Of a stretch of 64,000 nt of DNA, positions 17,301-25,144 are shown piece by piece. Every line of letters begins with the position of its first letter. Positions within the stretch are counted from its first letter, which is position 1. The notes below the pieces were generated by a model. The model was given only the letters and a program-made list of their open reading frames with translations, did no database searches and was not told where the DNA came from. Source of the DNA: JAJFKX01 sp965230265 (GTDB lineage: Bacteria > Pseudomonadota > Gammaproteobacteria > Xanthomonadales > Wenzhouxiangellaceae); contig OZ245999.1 of the NCBI GenBank assembly GCA_965230265.1, forward strand, positions 868,001-932,000, in the 5' to 3' direction. The position numbers and the translations under genes are program-made.

Positions 17301-18095
17301 GGTATTGCAATGGACGATGACAACACATTAACCGGTGGTCTGGTACAACGAGTATTCGGTACACAAGGCTTCGGTAATACTGTCACACCACAATACACCG
17401 GTAACGGTGCCTTCCAGAGTTACAGTATTCCGGTTGGCCAATTTGCGACTGGTGGTGGCTTCAGACTGGTGTTTGTTAACGACAAAGATGCCGGTGCACA
17501 AGACAATGAAAGCCGGTTCCGTTGTGTACGCGTGTTCGAAGACACTCCACCTCCAGGCCAATGCAGTCTTGAAGAAGACTTCGAAAATGGTGCGGCTGGT
17601 TGGACCAACGGTGCGGCAGCAACTTGTACCACAGGTGACTTTGTTCTGGGCACACCTAGCCAGCAAACCGGTAGCGGTGTTATAACCCAGGTCGGTGGTG
17701 ATAACACCACAGGTTCAGGTTCTGCATTATTTACTGCAACCAACACCTCATTGGGTAATGCTGATGTCGATGGTGGTAACTGTATATTGTTATCGCCGGT
17801 ATTCACGGTCAATGAAGCTTCAACTTTGGAAGCATTCTATTTCCATGGTCAGCGTGATGGTGGTGATGATCCAGGCGATGATTTCTTCGCACTGGAAGTA
17901 TCTACCAATGGTGGTAGTACCTTTACGCCGATTGTCAGTATTGGTGATACTCAAACCAATGCTGCATGGACACCGGCAACTGCTGCAATTCCAGCGGGCT
18001 CGCAAGTACAGATTCGGATGCAGGCATCTGATGGTGCAGGCCCAGGCGATATTATCGAGGCTGGAATCGATGATGTGAGCATTTGTTCTAATTAA
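14361..18095 (+). CDS. Large secreted protein with two PKD/carbohydrate-binding-like repeats
   Basis: A 1244-residue protein starting at the ATG after GGAGG, with signal peptide MKKTIMGFLALCMASLLMPFASIAQ. Residues about 125-575 form a beta-rich catalytic or propeller-like region with repeated Asp/Gly turns. Then two copies of the pair [PKD domain + about 150-residue domain] follow: PKD at about 580-665 and 822-905, each with SFDGSxS-like and FAWSFGDG motifs, and second domains at about 669-815 and 911-1060 that resemble carbohydrate-binding modules of marine polysaccharide degraders (RWRASTQTFTL, GEIHGIGMD, VFVNDKDAG). A last domain (about 1066-1244) is a jelly-roll-like, Asp/Gly-rich module. 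Likely exported and sugar- or matrix-binding; the enzymatic activity, if any, is unknown. Confidence 0.75.
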   Translation: MKKTIMGFLALCMASLLMPFASIAQDGDGKGISGAADNGVRNATAVRSGRSAALPELLNIRQQNQDAGILVTGNPGAINDHQVPDFLKIAPAPANIPGATDTAQANSGVASVRAPNAILSIPGYSNDSNASVGEPRITPPDTNGDVGLNHYVQYVNLGWIVYNKSDGSVAAGPFPGNTFWQGFGGVCETLNAGDPIVLYDHLAGRWFFSQFTGTSVPDGHQCVAISDGEDPTGPYTLYDFVVSPGGFNDYPHIGMWPDGYYMTTHEFSNPGLSFQGTNLTIFDRDEMLAGNPNAGFVQFSSSTSGDDLEFGTMPAHLEGPPPPAGSCHYSVHSTDAQAFGVPGSDRIRVWETCVNFDNPGSSTLNQVNSIGMPEFDINLCGFSRDCIDQPGSQLLDPNAANTQYRFNTRYFASEGVLKGVVTRNIDVGGDRAGVLWAGIDINPINDATSLSDNGDLLGVIDFNDGLNRWMGSASLDQDGNIGIGYTRSSSGSFPSIYLTVHERGVDAPGTVQQESVCVDGSGSHTGANRWADYASTSVDPSDSCTFWHTNEYVETTGNFNWTTRVCSFRIPGCGGGGPVNQPPNASFTFNCNDLSCSFNGNGSSDSDGSIVSFAWSFGDGSNGSGATTSNTYGNAGTFNVTLTVTDDDGATDSQTQAVTVTEPQPSNCPAGSIDFNNFPTTSFATQDAGTGAINVLDGGDTFQLISNRWRASTQTFTLTPNTVVEFEFASNSEGEIHGIGMDEDNVLTGGQVFRVFGTQTFGNTITPQYTGGGAFQSYSIPVGQTVTGSGFSLVFVNDKDAGAQDNESRFRCVRVFENAPANEPPVASFTSSCTDLSCSFNGNGSSDSDGSIVDFAWSFGDGANASGATTSHTYGNAGTFNVTLTVTDDDGATDSQTQSVTVTDPPTGGNCPAGSIDFNNFATTAFATQDAGTGPLNVLDGGDTFQMISNRWRASTQTFTLTANTVVEFEFASDSEGEIHGIAMDDDNTLTGGLVQRVFGTQGFGNTVTPQYTGNGAFQSYSIPVGQFATGGGFRLVFVNDKDAGAQDNESRFRCVRVFEDTPPPGQCSLEEDFENGAAGWTNGAAATCTTGDFVLGTPSQQTGSGVITQVGGDNTTGSGSALFTATNTSLGNADVDGGNCILLSPVFTVNEASTLEAFYFHGQRDGGDDPGDDFFALEVSTNGGSTFTPIVSIGDTQTNAAWTPATAAIPAGSQVQIRMQASDGAGPGDIIEAGIDDVSICSN
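16098..17545 (+). repeat. Two tandem ~725-bp repeats within the PKD gene
   Basis: The stretch 16098-16820 and the stretch 16824-17545 encode nearly the same PKD plus carbohydrate-binding-like module pair. The DNA is clearly similar but has diverged at many third positions, so this is an old internal duplication rather than a recent one. Confidence 0.85.
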
Positions 18096-18120
18096 TCTGA
18101 TTGGTTAGAACTTAAGCATG

Positions 18121-18154
18121 TAAAAACGCCGGGCATTGCCCGGCGTTTTTTTAT
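18121..18154 (+). terminator. Intrinsic terminator after the PKD protein gene
   Basis: The stem AACGCCGGGC / GCCCGGCGTT with a four-base loop is followed by TTTTT. It lies about 30 bases after the stop codon. The A-run on the other side makes it able to stop the convergent transcript from 18604 only partly. Confidence 0.9.
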
Positions 18155-18241
18155 TATACTCTTGATGTTCCTTATTGATTTTTGGGAGGAGATAGGAGCT
18201 CCGTTAGAAACATAGTCAGGTAACGGTTTTATGGTGATAGG

Positions 18242-18604
18242 TTACTCTGGTGGTGGTAAATTAGTGACTTCTGGGTCACAGTCGATGATGTCATTCAATG
18301 TTGTATCATGGACCAATATTGATAATGATATTAACTGGTTTTGCTCTGTGTATCTGTTCTTCATAATGAGTTTGCCGTCTCCAAGCTCAATGTCATATAA
18401 CTGATTGGTTGGATCACAGATAGCATAACTACGGATAACAAAACGCTTATCAGTTTCATCACTCAATGTATATTGCAGTACTGTTTCGTCGTCGACGACT
18501 GGAACAAAATCTGGGGTGTAACTATACGAGTATTTTCCGTTACGCGCATTGCCGCCACTGGCTACATAGGCAACAGTTAGTTCTACTTGGATTGGATCTG
18601 ACAT
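18242..18604 (-). CDS. Small protein, possibly of the DP-EP family
   Basis: A 120-residue acidic protein with no signal peptide or membrane segment. It contains DFVPVVDDETVLQYTLSDE near the middle and DCDPEVTNLPPPE at the end. The motifs DP..EV and the predicted all-beta pattern recall the small DP-EP (DUF1888-like) proteins, but this is a weak match made by eye. Its start lies inside the end of the STAND ATPase gene (22-base overlap) and has its own GGGAG site, so the two are probably co-expressed. Confidence 0.6.
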   Translation of the reverse strand: MSDPIQVELTVAYVASGGNARNGKYSYSYTPDFVPVVDDETVLQYTLSDETDKRFVIRSYAICDPTNQLYDIELGDGKLIMKNRYTEQNQLISLSILVHDTTLNDIIDCDPEVTNLPPPE

Positions 18605-21600
18605 AGAGAGTTCTCCCGATTATTATTGAAGTAGTCACTCAATAAGAGTGGTTGATATTCCATTTCATGGAATAATTTGGTGATGCTGGTGGTGTCATGG
18701 CCTAAGTTTGATTTTACCCTGAGTAAGGGAACAAGAATACGAGTATCTTTGGTATCGCCAGCAACTGGCTGTAATAAATCCAGTGCGTATTGCCATAGCT
18801 CAAAGGCATTATCTGGTGCTAACACGCATAGCCATTCGCCCTTGGTAACAAGAATGTCTGCCAGTAATGTGCGCGTTAATAAGTCACTTTCGTTGCTTTG
18901 AAATAGTTGCTGGGTACTATTGAAAGCATTATTAAGTAGTTTACTGGCAGCGCTTTGTTGCCCCATGGCTTGTTTGGTCTGCGCTAAACGATAGTTGGCA
19001 TTATGTAATGAGCGCTCCCACTCAACATTTTTATCATTGGATGCAATGAGTTCTCGCATCTCACCTTGAGCAAGTTCGAGCTGTTGTTCAGCGCTAGATA
19101 ACTCGCCTAACTCATAATAGGCTAAGCCGAGTCGGCTGGCCAGATAAGCGTGCGCAGTTTGCCATTCTTTATTACTGGCGTCCGTATTAACAAGTGATTG
19201 AATCTGGTGTGTTGCTGATTCATAAATATCCACCGCTTTTTCTGTATCACCTTGTGCGCTGGTAATCACGCCTGCATTTTGTTTGGCAACTACCAGCCGA
19301 TACAAAACCTGATTATCATCATTGGCTATTTGGTGTAAGTTACTTAACAGGTCAAGTTCACGTTGGAAGTAATCCTGTGCCTTATCCAATTGGCCACCTG
19401 TTTGTGCAGTTCGGGCAATCCAAGAATAGCCATTGGCCAGATCGATACTTAATGCAACATCATCCGGCTTACTGGTGACTCTTTGTCGTTTAAGCTCTGT
19501 TGATTGCTCAAAGTATTCAGTGGCTTCACTCAGGCGTCCTTCAATGTTGGCAAGTGTGCCCAGGTTGTTCCAGGCGTATGAAAGCTCAGTGATGGCTTGT
19601 AAGTTATCGGGTTCCAGATTGACCCACCGTTCGGCATGAGATTTATAGTTACTCCATTTTTCCCCTGCAGCGCTTAAATTGTTCTGCTGATAGTGCAGGT
19701 AACCCAGCCAGTAATTGACATTACCTGCCTGGAGCAAAACAGGACCGTTATGAGGCCAGTTATCCATTAGGGTGTCTAAAATATTAGCGGCTTCAGTAAA
19801 TGCTGCACGTGCACTGTTCAAGTCACCCTGGGTAATCCGGATTTCTCCAATCTGGATCAAAGCTTGAGCACGTAGCAGCAAAGTTTCTGAACCGGTAGCT
19901 TCTGCGGGTTGTGACTCCAGATAACGCATGGCTTCATCGCCAACAACATCCAACAGATTTAAGCGGCCTATTGGTCGCAGTCTGTCCATTAAATCACCCA
20001 GCATAAAGCCGACCAAACCTTCTGCCTGTGCCTGTCGTTGTTCTGCATTACGGCGTGCGTCTGTAGCAATGACGGCAGCAATGCCGGCGGTGATACCCAA
20101 GCCCACCACAGCCCCAATAGCCAGTCGCCGCAGGCCATTGCGCTTGCTTGCCTGTTTAAGCGAGGCGTGAATAAAAGTTTTGTCTTGTTCTTCTAACTGC
20201 AGCCTGTTGCTGTCTGCCAATAACCGGGCTTCCGATAGCGGCTTGCTACCAGTGAGCAAATAGTCATTCGACTGGCCCTCTTCATACCAGCGCATTGCGG
20301 CCGCGGAAACATTGCTATAGCTGCGCAATAGCTCCTGATTTTTTTCGATCCAGTGTTGTGCACGTGGCCAATGAGTAAATAAGGCTTCGTGGGTAACCGA
20401 TACCGTATGTCGGTCATTGCTGAGTTCGCTTGTTAATAAACGTGAGTCAATTAAGGCCTGTGTTAACTCGAGTTCTTTAACGTCGGTAATTTGATTCCAG
20501 TCAGCGGGACGTGATGATATCGCTCCATCGGCGCGGAGTATAACCAAACGGCCTAACAGGCTATCCAGACAGCTTTGTGCTTCGCTATCTAGTCCATCAA
20601 CAACTGCGGCTACCTTTTGACTTAACGCCCCTTGTAAGCCACCCATCTTGCTGTAGGCATCAAAACACAAGCAGTTATCCTGAGTGCGATTGAGGTATAG
20701 CTCATTCAACGTGTACTGCAATAACGGCAGAATATCTGGATGGGTAATGGCATCATCGCGTATTTGGTCATCCAGTTTAATCAATGAATCCGGGTCTTGT
20801 TCAAAGCTCAAACCGGCAGCCATTGCCGGCTTGCGAATCATTTCTGAAATCTCACCAGAAGTCGGTGGCAGTAAATCAAATTGACCGTTACCGCTTTTTA
20901 GATCAGTAACATGCTTCAGGCGCATGATTTCAGGGTAAAAATCGTTGCGAGATGCAGCCAGCACCAGCACCAAACCAGATTGAGTCAGATACTGAATGGT
21001 ATCCAGCAGAGCATTTTTTTGCTGGTCATCAATATCTGGGTTGGTACATAGCTTCTCGAACTGATCGATGACCAACGTCAACACCGTATGGGTATCGGTG
21101 TTGTTTAGGTGATGGGTGTCTCTGTATTGATTGATGATGCGCTGTATGGGCTCTATCAGTGCATCGTATTGACCGGAAAGGATGGCCTCGCATAAATCAT
21201 CGCGGTGGGCAAGGTTAAATATCGATCGATTACCCAGCCGCCACATCAATAAAGCGTCCACCAATGCGGCTACCGGCTCACTGGCCTGTGATGTACCCAT
21301 GCCCATCGTCGTTGAATCAAGAGCACGGACTTCCTCAATACCGTGTTCTGAAGTTAATAATGGCAGTATCCCCGCGTGAATAAGTGACGTTTTACCTGAC
21401 CCACTGGGCCCCAAAATTAAAACAAACGGTTTACGTGCTTCTAATTGCTGCTTGATTTGCCTGATCAACTCGGCTGTGGCATCGCCGCGACCAAAAAACA
21501 CATCGGCGTGACGTTTATCAAAAGCTTCCAGACCAAGGTAGGGCGAGCCAGACGCCCAGACTTTATTTGATGGCCTGGTGGTTTGTTCGGGGAATGAGAC

Positions 21601-21912
21601 TGCAGCAATTAATCTGTAGCCACGTTTGCGGATGGTTTCGATATACGCGGGTTCAGAGGCGCGGTCTTTGAGTGCTTTGCGCAGCTGAGCGATGGCTTTA
21701 TGGACTGGGTTATCACCATAAAAGGTTCCGGCCCAGCATGCGGTCAACAGTTGTTCGGAAGTAAATATCGTACCGGGCTCTTGTGCCATGGTTAGCAGCA
21801 CATTCATAGCACGCGGCTCTACGACAGTACGCAGATCGCCATTCTCGAAAGCATTTTCCGAGGGCTTTACCAGCCAATCACCCAAACGGAAATATGAAAT
21901 CGATTCCAACAC
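18583..21912 (-). CDS. Winged-helix / STAND ATPase / TPR regulator with a membrane segment
   Basis: A 1109-residue protein read from a GTG start. Residues about 1-105 are an OmpR/CadC-type winged helix (LTMAQEPGTIFTSEQLL ... AIAQLRKALKD ... YIETIRKRGYRL). Residues about 120-560 are a STAND-type P-loop ATPase (nSTAND1-like): the linker SPYLGLEAFDKRHADVFFGR, Walker A GPSGSGKTS near residue 170 and Walker B TLVIDQFEKL near 280. One hydrophobic segment (about 592-612, IGAVVGLGITAGIAAVIA) follows, then the common linker GLVGFMLGDLMDRLRP, then TPR-like helices to the end. The layout implies a membrane-anchored transcription factor with a cytosolic ATPase and an extracytoplasmic TPR sensor. The target genes are unknown; the overlapping small gene is the obvious candidate. 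Confidence 0.85.
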   Translation of the reverse strand: MLESISYFRLGDWLVKPSENAFENGDLRTVVEPRAMNVLLTMAQEPGTIFTSEQLLTACWAGTFYGDNPVHKAIAQLRKALKDRASEPAYIETIRKRGYRLIAAVSFPEQTTRPSNKVWASGSPYLGLEAFDKRHADVFFGRGDATAELIRQIKQQLEARKPFVLILGPSGSGKTSLIHAGILPLLTSEHGIEEVRALDSTTMGMGTSQASEPVAALVDALLMWRLGNRSIFNLAHRDDLCEAILSGQYDALIEPIQRIINQYRDTHHLNNTDTHTVLTLVIDQFEKLCTNPDIDDQQKNALLDTIQYLTQSGLVLVLAASRNDFYPEIMRLKHVTDLKSGNGQFDLLPPTSGEISEMIRKPAMAAGLSFEQDPDSLIKLDDQIRDDAITHPDILPLLQYTLNELYLNRTQDNCLCFDAYSKMGGLQGALSQKVAAVVDGLDSEAQSCLDSLLGRLVILRADGAISSRPADWNQITDVKELELTQALIDSRLLTSELSNDRHTVSVTHEALFTHWPRAQHWIEKNQELLRSYSNVSAAAMRWYEEGQSNDYLLTGSKPLSEARLLADSNRLQLEEQDKTFIHASLKQASKRNGLRRLAIGAVVGLGITAGIAAVIATDARRNAEQRQAQAEGLVGFMLGDLMDRLRPIGRLNLLDVVGDEAMRYLESQPAEATGSETLLLRAQALIQIGEIRITQGDLNSARAAFTEAANILDTLMDNWPHNGPVLLQAGNVNYWLGYLHYQQNNLSAAGEKWSNYKSHAERWVNLEPDNLQAITELSYAWNNLGTLANIEGRLSEATEYFEQSTELKRQRVTSKPDDVALSIDLANGYSWIARTAQTGGQLDKAQDYFQRELDLLSNLHQIANDDNQVLYRLVVAKQNAGVITSAQGDTEKAVDIYESATHQIQSLVNTDASNKEWQTAHAYLASRLGLAYYELGELSSAEQQLELAQGEMRELIASNDKNVEWERSLHNANYRLAQTKQAMGQQSAASKLLNNAFNSTQQLFQSNESDLLTRTLLADILVTKGEWLCVLAPDNAFELWQYALDLLQPVAGDTKDTRILVPLLRVKSNLGHDTTSITKLFHEMEYQPLLLSDYFNNNRENSLCQIQSK

Positions 21913-22230
21913 CTGTCTGCAACTCCCTGATCAATCCAGGATAGCCAGTATAGCTTGCCAGGTCAGGCATTGACTAATCGATTTTATATTTTTTTACCGC
22001 GTAGACAATTTGTGTCAGTACAACAGTGATGATAAGTGGTCAGTCAAAGCGAATTGTGCATAAGTTAGGCGTTATGGCTAGCTAATTGGATGAAAATATT
22101 AAACAGGTGTACAAGGTTAAAAAAATCATAAGTAATTGAAAAAAATATAGTTTTTTAATCGGAAGGTTACCGGAAGGTTAGTGATCAGGCCATTTGTGAC
22201 ACTGTGCACACCTTGAGTCAAACGGGTCAA
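21913..22230. other. Intergenic region without a recognised gene
   Basis: AT-rich stretch upstream of the STAND regulator, which is read away from it. It must hold that gene's promoter. No ORF with a plausible start was seen and no clear promoter was assigned. The downstream part is described separately as a structured RNA candidate. Confidence 0.4.
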
Positions 22231-22231
22231 A

Positions 22232-22409
22232 CGTTCCCCGCTTGAACAGGGTTTAGGGAATGGGAGGAATTAAGGGGGACTGACAATAAAAGACCGCACC
22301 ACCAACAACAGAGGTGGGCTACCGGAAACCAACAACAATAAACCGGTAGTGGCTACGGGGAAGCCTCCGGGGAGCACTGGGTGGGTCGTGGTACGGGCCC
22401 ACCCTTTTT
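22232..22409 (+). ncRNA. Candidate structured non-coding RNA ending in a terminator
   Basis: On the plus strand four inverted repeats follow each other: TTCCC (22234) with GGGAA (22256), CCACC/GGTGG (22299-22317), CTACCGG/CCGGTAG (22319-22349), and GGGTGGG/CCCACCC (22379-22404) followed by TTTTT. The two middle loops share the 10-base sequence ACCAACAACA (22301-22310 and 22328-22337). No plus-strand protein gene lies between 21913 and 22441, so the terminator has no coding gene to serve. A standalone small RNA is the simplest explanation. The 5' end is only a guess. Confidence 0.5.
22379..22409 (+). terminator. Intrinsic terminator of the candidate small RNA
   Basis: Stem GGGTGGG / CCCACCC with a 12-base loop, followed directly by five T. 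It only works on the plus strand: the minus-strand copy is not followed by T. The gene at 22442 is read on the minus strand and ends 32 bases away. Confidence 0.8.
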
Positions 22410-22441
22410 AATGCCAATTCTCCTATCAGATTGATTGTTTT

Positions 22442-25015
22442 CTACTGAATATCTTCAAAACCATCCTGGAAAAATTCTTCCGCCCCAAGCGGCAGTGGCC
22501 ATGCATAGGCACCGCGTCCGCGAGTAAACAGAGCCAGTGTGCTGGCGCCGCGGTCAATGGCCATATCCCAAATCATCACCGAAGGCAGCCCCTCATTAAA
22601 ACGCATCCATACCGGTGAGTCGGCAGTAATATTGTTGGTGAAATACAAACCCCAGTCTGAACCAGCAAATACCTGATTAGGCAGGTTGGGGTTGGTCATG
22701 ATGGAATTGACTGGGATATTGGGCAGATTGCCGGATTTGTCCTCCCAGGTAAAACTCGAGCAATCGCTGTTGCAGACCACACGCAGAACATGGCCAGGTG
22801 TGGAAGGGGTATTGTCATTGAACCCGCCAACCGCTGCATACCCGATCATTGGGTCTACCGGGTCTGTGACCACGTCCAGAATGGGACGGTTAGGCAGTAC
22901 TGCATTGCCACCGGTAACATCTACCCAGGTGGCTGTATTGGCGGCTCCCTGACCCAGGTCAAAGCCAATCCACACATTGCCATCGTTAGTGCCTGCAATG
23001 GCAACGTTCTCATCACTGAATGAGAATGCCAACTGGTTAATGAATGAACGGTTGCCCAGGGTGCCCTTGGTCAAGTCCGGGCTGTTGGCATACCAGCTGC
23101 CGTTGTTTAGACCACCGGTAATGGTTTCCCAAACGCGTGTGCTGCCGGCGATCAAATGCTGGCAGCCGGTGCCAGCTGGGCAGTCATGCTTATAAATCTC
23201 AAATGGAAACAGGAACGATAAATTATCTCCAGCCCATGGGCCATTAACAGCTTGATAGTTTCCATTGGGACCATTTTGGCTGACAAACATATTGCCGTTC
23301 TGAAATTCAACATACCAGCGCTGTTCCAGCACCGGTTCTATGCGTGAGAACACACCGTCACCACCCAGAACCGAATTCCAGTTATTTGCCGTTACCGGAC
23401 CAGTCCAGCTGGTTACGGACGAGCCATTGTCCTGCGCACCACCCACAGCACCGCGGTTGTTTCTGGTGGCAAAGTCGGCAGTGATGTCACCCGAGTAGAA
23501 TTCAATGGTTGGCAGGGTGGTGTTGAGTTGTGTGTAGCTGATTGCGTTGGGGTTTGCAGTATCAGCGTTGTCGGTATAGTAAATGCCGCCATCGCTGCCG
23601 ATTAGCAATCGGGATGGATCGTTGTTCACATAAGTGCGTGCATGGTGGTCTACATGGACACCATCATTACAGCTCACGCCAACCAGGTTATCACCAGCAT
23701 TATCGGATCGGAATAAATTCAGGCTGCTGAAGAAGAACTGATCTGGATTGGTCGGAGAGACAGTGATGCCTGCGTAATACCAGGATTGACCGCCGACACC
23801 GCAAACGCTCAAGTTGGCGTTGCGTTGCTGCCAGTTAGCACCGCCATCAGTGCTGCGCCACACGCCTAGAAACTGCAGGCTGACTGGGCTGACGACTTCG
23901 GCATAGAGTATGTCGGGATCGGTTGGAGCACGGGCAATTTCCAGTCGCCCCAGAGGCCCGTTGGGCAGACCATTGCCGGTTCCCGCTGGCCAGCCATTGT
24001 CCGGACGGCTGAGCAATTGCCAGTTTACCGGACAGCCACTGGCTGGAATGGTGGATTCATAAATACCGTTTGCACCGTTCTGATCAAGGTCAGGTTGAAC
24101 CGGAGTAGGGCCGCCGCGTGTGCCTATCGCGGCCATAATTTCAGTTTCTGTGCCAGTGTCCAGTAACAGCAAACCAGTCATATCCTGGCGCTGGGTGGTG
24201 AAGTTGTTGGTAAAGCATGGGCCGGTCCAGTTAGCGCCGTCATCGTAGGAAAGAAACAGGCCGGTTTTGGTGCCAACCACAATGGTCTGACTATCACGCG
24301 GGTCTACCAGAACTTTGCCGATGGCCTGGTATTGTGGAAATTCACCAGCCGGTAGGGGCAGGGCTGGTCCGAATACATCTTCACCCAAAATTTCAAAGGT
24401 TGCGCCGGCATCACGGCTGCGCAGCAAACCCGCACTGCCAAAAGAAAAAGAGCCGTAGCGCAGGTCGCCGGTTCCCGCATAGATAATGTCTGAGTCATTC
24501 GGGTCAAATGCCAAATCACCGATCGCTATTGAGTTGAACAAAGGGTCATCAGTGAGTGATGTCCAGGTGGTGTTGGCGTCACAACAATTGGTGGTTTTCC
24601 ATACGCCGCCGCCATCTGAACCGAGATAGGCCACAGTATCGTCAGTGGGGTCTGAGATAATGGCGTTGGTGCGGCCAGCAGTGCCTCCATTTAATGGGCG
24701 TGGACCCAGTGAGGTAAAGCGATCGGTGGGTAAGGCCGAGCCACCGCGGGTAGCCGCCAGTTTCAGACCACCCGGCTGTGCTTCTTGCATTTGATCGTGC
24801 TCAACTTTGGCTTCAGTCAACCACTGGCTATCAAAGTTGAATGTCGGATACGTGTAGCGAGTGGCCCAATAATCACCATTACCAGGTTTGCCACCAATCA
24901 CATCGGCTGGTTGTTCAGCGGATGATTGAGGGTTAATACCCGACTGATAAAAACCAGTCACTGCGATGGCGCATGCTGCACCGATAATCAAAACAGTCAT
25001 CCAGACTTTGGTCAT
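22442..25015 (-). CDS. Exported BNR/sortilin-type beta-propeller protein
   Basis: An 857-residue protein. The start at 25015 has a GGAG site and gives the N-terminal hydrophobic segment MTKVWMTVLIIGAACAIAVTG, a signal peptide or anchor. The rest is built of BNR/Asp-box repeats of the VPS10/sortilin-like propeller type: YLGSDGGGVWKTTN, GLFLSYDDGANWTGP, VWRSTDGGANWQQ and GSDWGLYFTNN. The C-terminus ends FFQDGFEDIQ, an ending often seen in exported proteins of Wenzhouxiangella and Marinicella relatives. No catalytic residues could be assigned. The family is called glycosyl-hydrolase-like in databases, but activity is rarely shown. Confidence 0.8.
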   Translation of the reverse strand: MTKVWMTVLIIGAACAIAVTGFYQSGINPQSSAEQPADVIGGKPGNGDYWATRYTYPTFNFDSQWLTEAKVEHDQMQEAQPGGLKLAATRGGSALPTDRFTSLGPRPLNGGTAGRTNAIISDPTDDTVAYLGSDGGGVWKTTNCCDANTTWTSLTDDPLFNSIAIGDLAFDPNDSDIIYAGTGDLRYGSFSFGSAGLLRSRDAGATFEILGEDVFGPALPLPAGEFPQYQAIGKVLVDPRDSQTIVVGTKTGLFLSYDDGANWTGPCFTNNFTTQRQDMTGLLLLDTGTETEIMAAIGTRGGPTPVQPDLDQNGANGIYESTIPASGCPVNWQLLSRPDNGWPAGTGNGLPNGPLGRLEIARAPTDPDILYAEVVSPVSLQFLGVWRSTDGGANWQQRNANLSVCGVGGQSWYYAGITVSPTNPDQFFFSSLNLFRSDNAGDNLVGVSCNDGVHVDHHARTYVNNDPSRLLIGSDGGIYYTDNADTANPNAISYTQLNTTLPTIEFYSGDITADFATRNNRGAVGGAQDNGSSVTSWTGPVTANNWNSVLGGDGVFSRIEPVLEQRWYVEFQNGNMFVSQNGPNGNYQAVNGPWAGDNLSFLFPFEIYKHDCPAGTGCQHLIAGSTRVWETITGGLNNGSWYANSPDLTKGTLGNRSFINQLAFSFSDENVAIAGTNDGNVWIGFDLGQGAANTATWVDVTGGNAVLPNRPILDVVTDPVDPMIGYAAVGGFNDNTPSTPGHVLRVVCNSDCSSFTWEDKSGNLPNIPVNSIMTNPNLPNQVFAGSDWGLYFTNNITADSPVWMRFNEGLPSVMIWDMAIDRGASTLALFTRGRGAYAWPLPLGAEEFFQDGFEDIQ

Positions 25016-25144
25016 GTCCACGCTCCATGAAAAAGATCGCATCAGTTTACCTGATGTGCCGGTTGGACGGGAGCCAGACAGCGGGTTTGATGGGGCAGGG
25101 GTACAATAAGGCTCGATTTATTCGGAAGGTTTTGGGTTTTGATC

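Noticed and set aside
14960..18080. Several minus- and plus-strand ORFs overlapping the PKD gene
   Set aside because: They lie in other frames of a clearly coding sequence and match no recognisable protein.
22274..22407. Open plus-strand frame through the hairpin region (RTTNNRGGLPETNNN and following)
   Set aside because: No start codon or ribosome binding site follows the upstream stop, and the stems explain the sequence better. It stays a weak alternative.
22379..22409. T-box-like riboswitch element
   Set aside because: The T-box consensus and specifier loop are absent, and T-boxes are not expected in gammaproteobacteria.
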